Position numbers and translations under genes: made by a program. Under the pieces are notes generated by a model. The model had not been told where the DNA came from. It was given only the letters and a program-made list of their open reading frames with translations, and did not search any database. From an uncultured bacterium (GTDB taxonomy: Bacteria > Actinomycetota > Actinomycetes > S36-B12), in NCBI GenBank assembly GCA_903940375.1, contig CAJAKT010000139.1, forward strand, positions 1-7,095: 7,095 nucleotides of DNA, given 5' to 3'. Shown here in pieces: positions 5,102-7,095 of this stretch (positions are counted from its first letter, which is position 1; each line of letters begins with the position of its first letter).

Positions 5102-5956
5102 TCAGGCGTCGAACAGGTCCTCGAGCACCGCACGCATGACGGCACCGCTGACATCCTGTCCGGTCCACAGTCGGACGGCGATCAGTGCCTGGTTGACGAG
5201 CATGCCGAGGCCGTCGAGCGTCGGGCAGCCGCGCTCAGCAGCTGCCGCGAGGAACAGGGTGCGCGGGGGGTTGGCCACGACGTCGGCGACAACAGTGGAG
5301 GAATCAACCGTGCTCATGTCGATATCCGGCATGACTCCGTGGTCGGGATGGAAGCCGATCGAGGTGGCGTTGATCAGGACACCCGTGCCGTGCGGCACAT
5401 GCAGGGCTGGGGTCCACGGCAGATAGCGGCCCGCGGCAGGGGTGCTCGTGTCGATGAGGTCGGCGAGAACCTCACCACGCTCGGGGGAACGGTTGACGAT
5501 GGTGATGCTCAGAGCGCCGGCCAGCGCGGTCTCGACGGCAATCGCGCGAGCGGCTCCACCGGCGCCGAGGACCACGACATGCTGCCCGGCGGGATCGGCC
5601 ACGGTGCGCAGGGAGGCGACGAATCCCTGGCCGTCGGTGTTCTCGCCGATCAGTCGTCCGTCACGGATGACGACGGTATTGACGGCGCCGATGATCTCCG
5701 CGGAGTCGGCGAGCTCGTCGAGATACTGCAGCACCGCGACCTTGTGCGGGATGGAGCAGTTGAATCCAATCCACCCCATGGCGACTGCGCCACGTACGGC
5801 GTTGGCCAGGTGCTCAGCCGGGACCTCGCAGTTGATGTAGCGACAGTCCAGGTCGGCCGCTGCGAAGGCGGCATCCATGATCGCCACGGTCGGGTTCTGG
5901 GCCGCCGACGTTGCGAACGAGCCGGTGAGAGCGCTGAGGAAGGTCGGTTCGGGCAT
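5102..5956 (-). CDS. Shikimate/quinate dehydrogenase-like oxidoreductase (AroE family, atypical)
   Basis: The 284 residues fit the AroE family, which oxidises or reduces the ring hydroxyl of shikimate, quinate or related cyclitols with NAD(P). Visible motifs are GFNCSIPHK (64-72) with the expected catalytic Lys72, AVNTV (91-95), GENTDGQGF (104-112) with catalytic Asp108, the nucleotide-binding loop GAGGAAR (131-137), NRS (155-157), INATSIGF (195-202) and GLGMLVNQA (249-257) with Gln256. The N-terminal substrate loop is unusual: where biosynthetic AroE has S-x-S-P, this protein has ATSAAQNPT (15-23). The family call is firm but the substrate is open. Divergence from an inositol-dehydrogenase-like gene, with no aro gene in view, favours a catabolic cyclitol or quinate role over the housekeeping shikimate step. 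The ATG has GGAGG 5 nt upstream (plus-strand 5962-5966). A strong hairpin follows the stop. Confidence 0.88.
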   Translation of the reverse strand: MPEPTFLSALTGSFATSAAQNPTVAIMDAAFAAADLDCRYINCEVPAEHLANAVRGAVAMGWIGFNCSIPHKVAVLQYLDELADSAEIIGAVNTVVIRDGRLIGENTDGQGFVASLRTVADPAGQHVVVLGAGGAARAIAVETALAGALSITIVNRSPERGEVLADLIDTSTPAAGRYLPWTPALHVPHGTGVLINATSIGFHPDHGVMPDIDMSTVDSSTVVADVVANPPRTLFLAAAAERGCPTLDGLGMLVNQALIAVRLWTGQDVSGAVMRAVLEDLFDA

Positions 5957-6038
5957 GCAGGCCTCCGCTAGTCGACGTCGCCGCCGAGCGTAGTCGGGTC
6001 ACCCGCGAGTGGCGGGCCGCGTGCACCAGAATGAGCAC
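5957..6038. promoter_or_regulatory. Divergent promoter region between the aroE-like and iolG-like genes
   Basis: This 82-bp gap must hold the start signals for both divergent genes. For the minus-strand gene, TACGCT (5992-5987) could be a -10 box ahead of the GGAGG. For the plus-strand gene, CAGAAT (6027-6032) ends 6 nt before the ATG, the position of a -10 box for leaderless mRNA. No convincing -35 hexamer is visible for either. A short palindrome CCCGC-GAGTG-GCGGG at 6002-6016 lies in the middle and could be a shared operator. All are weak predictions. Confidence 0.35.
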
Positions 6039-7046
6039 ATGACGATTCGAGTGGGTGTCATCGGCACGGGCAACATCGGAACCTCTCATGCGCACGACCT
6101 AGCCACCAGGGTGGCCGGCTCGACGGTAACGGTGCTGTACGACTTCGACACCGCGCGATCAGACGAACTCGCTCGGGAACTCGGTGCCGTTGCGGTGCCG
6201 ACCTACCAGGAGCTGATCGCATCCGACCTCGTTGATGCCGTGCTCATCGCCTCACCTGATCAGTTCCATGCGGAGCAGGCGCTGGCCTGCATCGCTGCCG
6301 GCAAGCCGACGCTGTGCGAGAAGCCGCTGGCACCGACCGAGTCGGATGCGCAGGCAGTGCTGGACGCCGAGGTGACGCTGGGTCAGCGGCTGATCATGAT
6401 GGGCTTCATGCGCCGGTTCGATCCGGGCTATGTGGAGCTGAAGGGCCAGCTGGGCCCTGACGGCATTGGCGACCCGCTCATCGTTCGCAACTCGCATCGC
6501 AATGAGATCGCGCCCTACGGCCTCGACAGCGCACTCAGCCTCACCAACGCGGCCATCCACGAGATCGACATCAACAGGTGGCTCGTCGACGACGAGTATG
6601 AGTGGGTGCAGGTGCTCACCGGACGCTCCGGCCCGCTCACCCCGGCGGGTGAGCACGATCCGCTGTTCGTCCTCATGCAGACCACTGCGGGCACCATCAT
6701 CGAGATCGAGATGTTCGTGCAGTCGCAGCTGGGCTACGAGGTGACCTGCCATGTGACGGGTGGCCTGGGCGTCTGCGAGATGGGCGATGGCTCGTATGTC
6801 ACCACAGCACGCGCCCGCCATCGCGGGCATGGTCTGCCGGCACAGTGGCTCGGTCGCTTCCAGGAGGCGTACCGGCTGCAGCTGCAGGGCTGGATCACGG
6901 CACTGGCGACGGGGGCACCCCTGCCGGGTGCCAGCGTGTGGGACGGCTATGTCGGCACCATCGTGGCCAACCGCGCTGGCGAGGCGCTGCGGTCGGGGGA
7001 GCGTGTGGGGATTGATCTGCCGCAGCGCCCGGCCCTCTACGCCTGA
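6039..7046 (+). CDS. iolG: Inositol 2-dehydrogenase-like oxidoreductase (Gfo/Idh/MocA family)
   Basis: The 335-residue cytosolic enzyme probably oxidises myo-inositol or a related cyclitol or sugar with NAD+. The N-terminal Rossmann domain starts GVIGTGNIG (6-14), and Asp35 ends the second strand, as expected for NAD. CEKPLA (93-98) supplies the catalytic Lys95. The C-terminal domain resembles Bacillus subtilis IolG in GFMRRFDPGYVELK (122-135), SHRNE (152-156), IHEIDINRWLVDDEYE (173-188) and WDGY (301-304). His174 matches the catalytic His, but the preceding catalytic Asp of IolG appears to be Asn170, so activity or substrate may differ. ATG 6039 is chosen because it starts the conserved fold; an in-frame GTG at 6009 adds ten unlikely residues. 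There is no good ribosome binding site, and translation may be leaderless. Scyllo-inositol, 1,5-anhydro-sugar or other Gfo/Idh substrates are alternatives. Confidence 0.88.
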   Translation: MTIRVGVIGTGNIGTSHAHDLATRVAGSTVTVLYDFDTARSDELARELGAVAVPTYQELIASDLVDAVLIASPDQFHAEQALACIAAGKPTLCEKPLAPTESDAQAVLDAEVTLGQRLIMMGFMRRFDPGYVELKGQLGPDGIGDPLIVRNSHRNEIAPYGLDSALSLTNAAIHEIDINRWLVDDEYEWVQVLTGRSGPLTPAGEHDPLFVLMQTTAGTIIEIEMFVQSQLGYEVTCHVTGGLGVCEMGDGSYVTTARARHRGHGLPAQWLGRFQEAYRLQLQGWITALATGAPLPGASVWDGYVGTIVANRAGEALRSGERVGIDLPQRPALYA

Positions 7047-7077
7047 CGCAGGGCACTCACCAGCGGGAGTGGGACAA

Positions 7078-7095
7078 ATGGCGAGGACCGGGCCG
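7078..7095 (+). CDS. Possible start of the next gene (first six codons only)
   Basis: ATG at 7078 is preceded by GGGAG (7065-7069) with 8-nt spacing, and the frame stays open (MARTGP) to the window edge. It begins 31 nt after the stop of the iolG-like gene, so it could be its operon partner. Too little is present to suggest a function, and a chance ATG is possible. Confidence 0.4.

Noticed and set aside
4291..5139. 282-codon plus-strand open frame opposite the alcohol dehydrogenase
   Set aside because: It opposes a gene with intact zinc and cofactor motifs and runs through the tandem and inverted repeats.
5039..5971. 310-codon plus-strand open frame opposite the aroE-like gene
   Set aside because: It mirrors a well-supported gene, its translation has no recognisable fold or ribosome binding site, and long antisense frames are usual in G+C-rich DNA.

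Overview
The window is G+C-rich with short intergenic gaps, GTG as well as ATG starts, and strong third-position G/C bias. Together with the protein families present, this suggests a chromosomal segment of a high-GC actinobacterium (Actinomycetota). I cannot assign a genus. There is no integrase, transposase, CRISPR array, phage gene or toxin-antitoxin pair. Most of the window looks like ordinary chromosome; the unusual material lies in the gaps between genes.

Layout. Positions 1-444 (+) hold the C-terminal end of a multi-pass polysaccharide/oligosaccharide flippase. It is followed 13 nt later by a membrane-anchored extracytoplasmic protein of unknown function (458-1570, +). A tRNA-Ser(UGA) gene lies at 1590-1674. 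Its 3' end is repeated exactly 33 nt downstream, inside a terminator-like hairpin. A second plus-strand group follows: a small CrtO-like membrane acyltransferase homologue (1733-2209), a dimethylargininase (DDAH) joined to it by an ATGA overlap (2206-3072), and a six-helix YihY/BrkB-type membrane protein (3121-3876). The last of these lies in the same reading frame as DDAH, behind only a TAG codon and 48 nt.

A zinc-dependent alcohol dehydrogenase of the cinnamyl-alcohol/YahK type (3862-4908, -) meets the YihY gene tail to tail with a 15-bp overlap. Its upstream gap holds three and a half 19-bp tandem repeats directly before the ribosome binding site, and a 29-bp-arm inverted repeat just after the stop of the next gene. 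That gene is a shikimate/quinate dehydrogenase-like protein (5102-5956, -). It is divergent from an inositol 2-dehydrogenase-like Gfo/Idh/MocA oxidoreductase (6039-7046, +). The first six codons of another plus-strand gene may follow at 7078.

How the genes may work together. The right half (IolG-like and AroE-like dehydrogenases back to back, with an alcohol dehydrogenase behind) reads as a small set of NAD(P)-linked oxidoreductases for cyclic polyols such as inositol or quinate/shikimate. It does not look like a biosynthetic aro cluster. The DDAH gene suggests breakdown of methylated arginines, or a related guanidine hydrolysis. No shared pathway for the CrtO-like, DDAH and YihY trio is evident. 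I found no clearly new multi-gene system. The best leads are the aroE-ADH intergenic repeats, the duplicated tRNA end, the odd YihY start, and apparent active-site substitutions in the IolG-like and AroE-like proteins.
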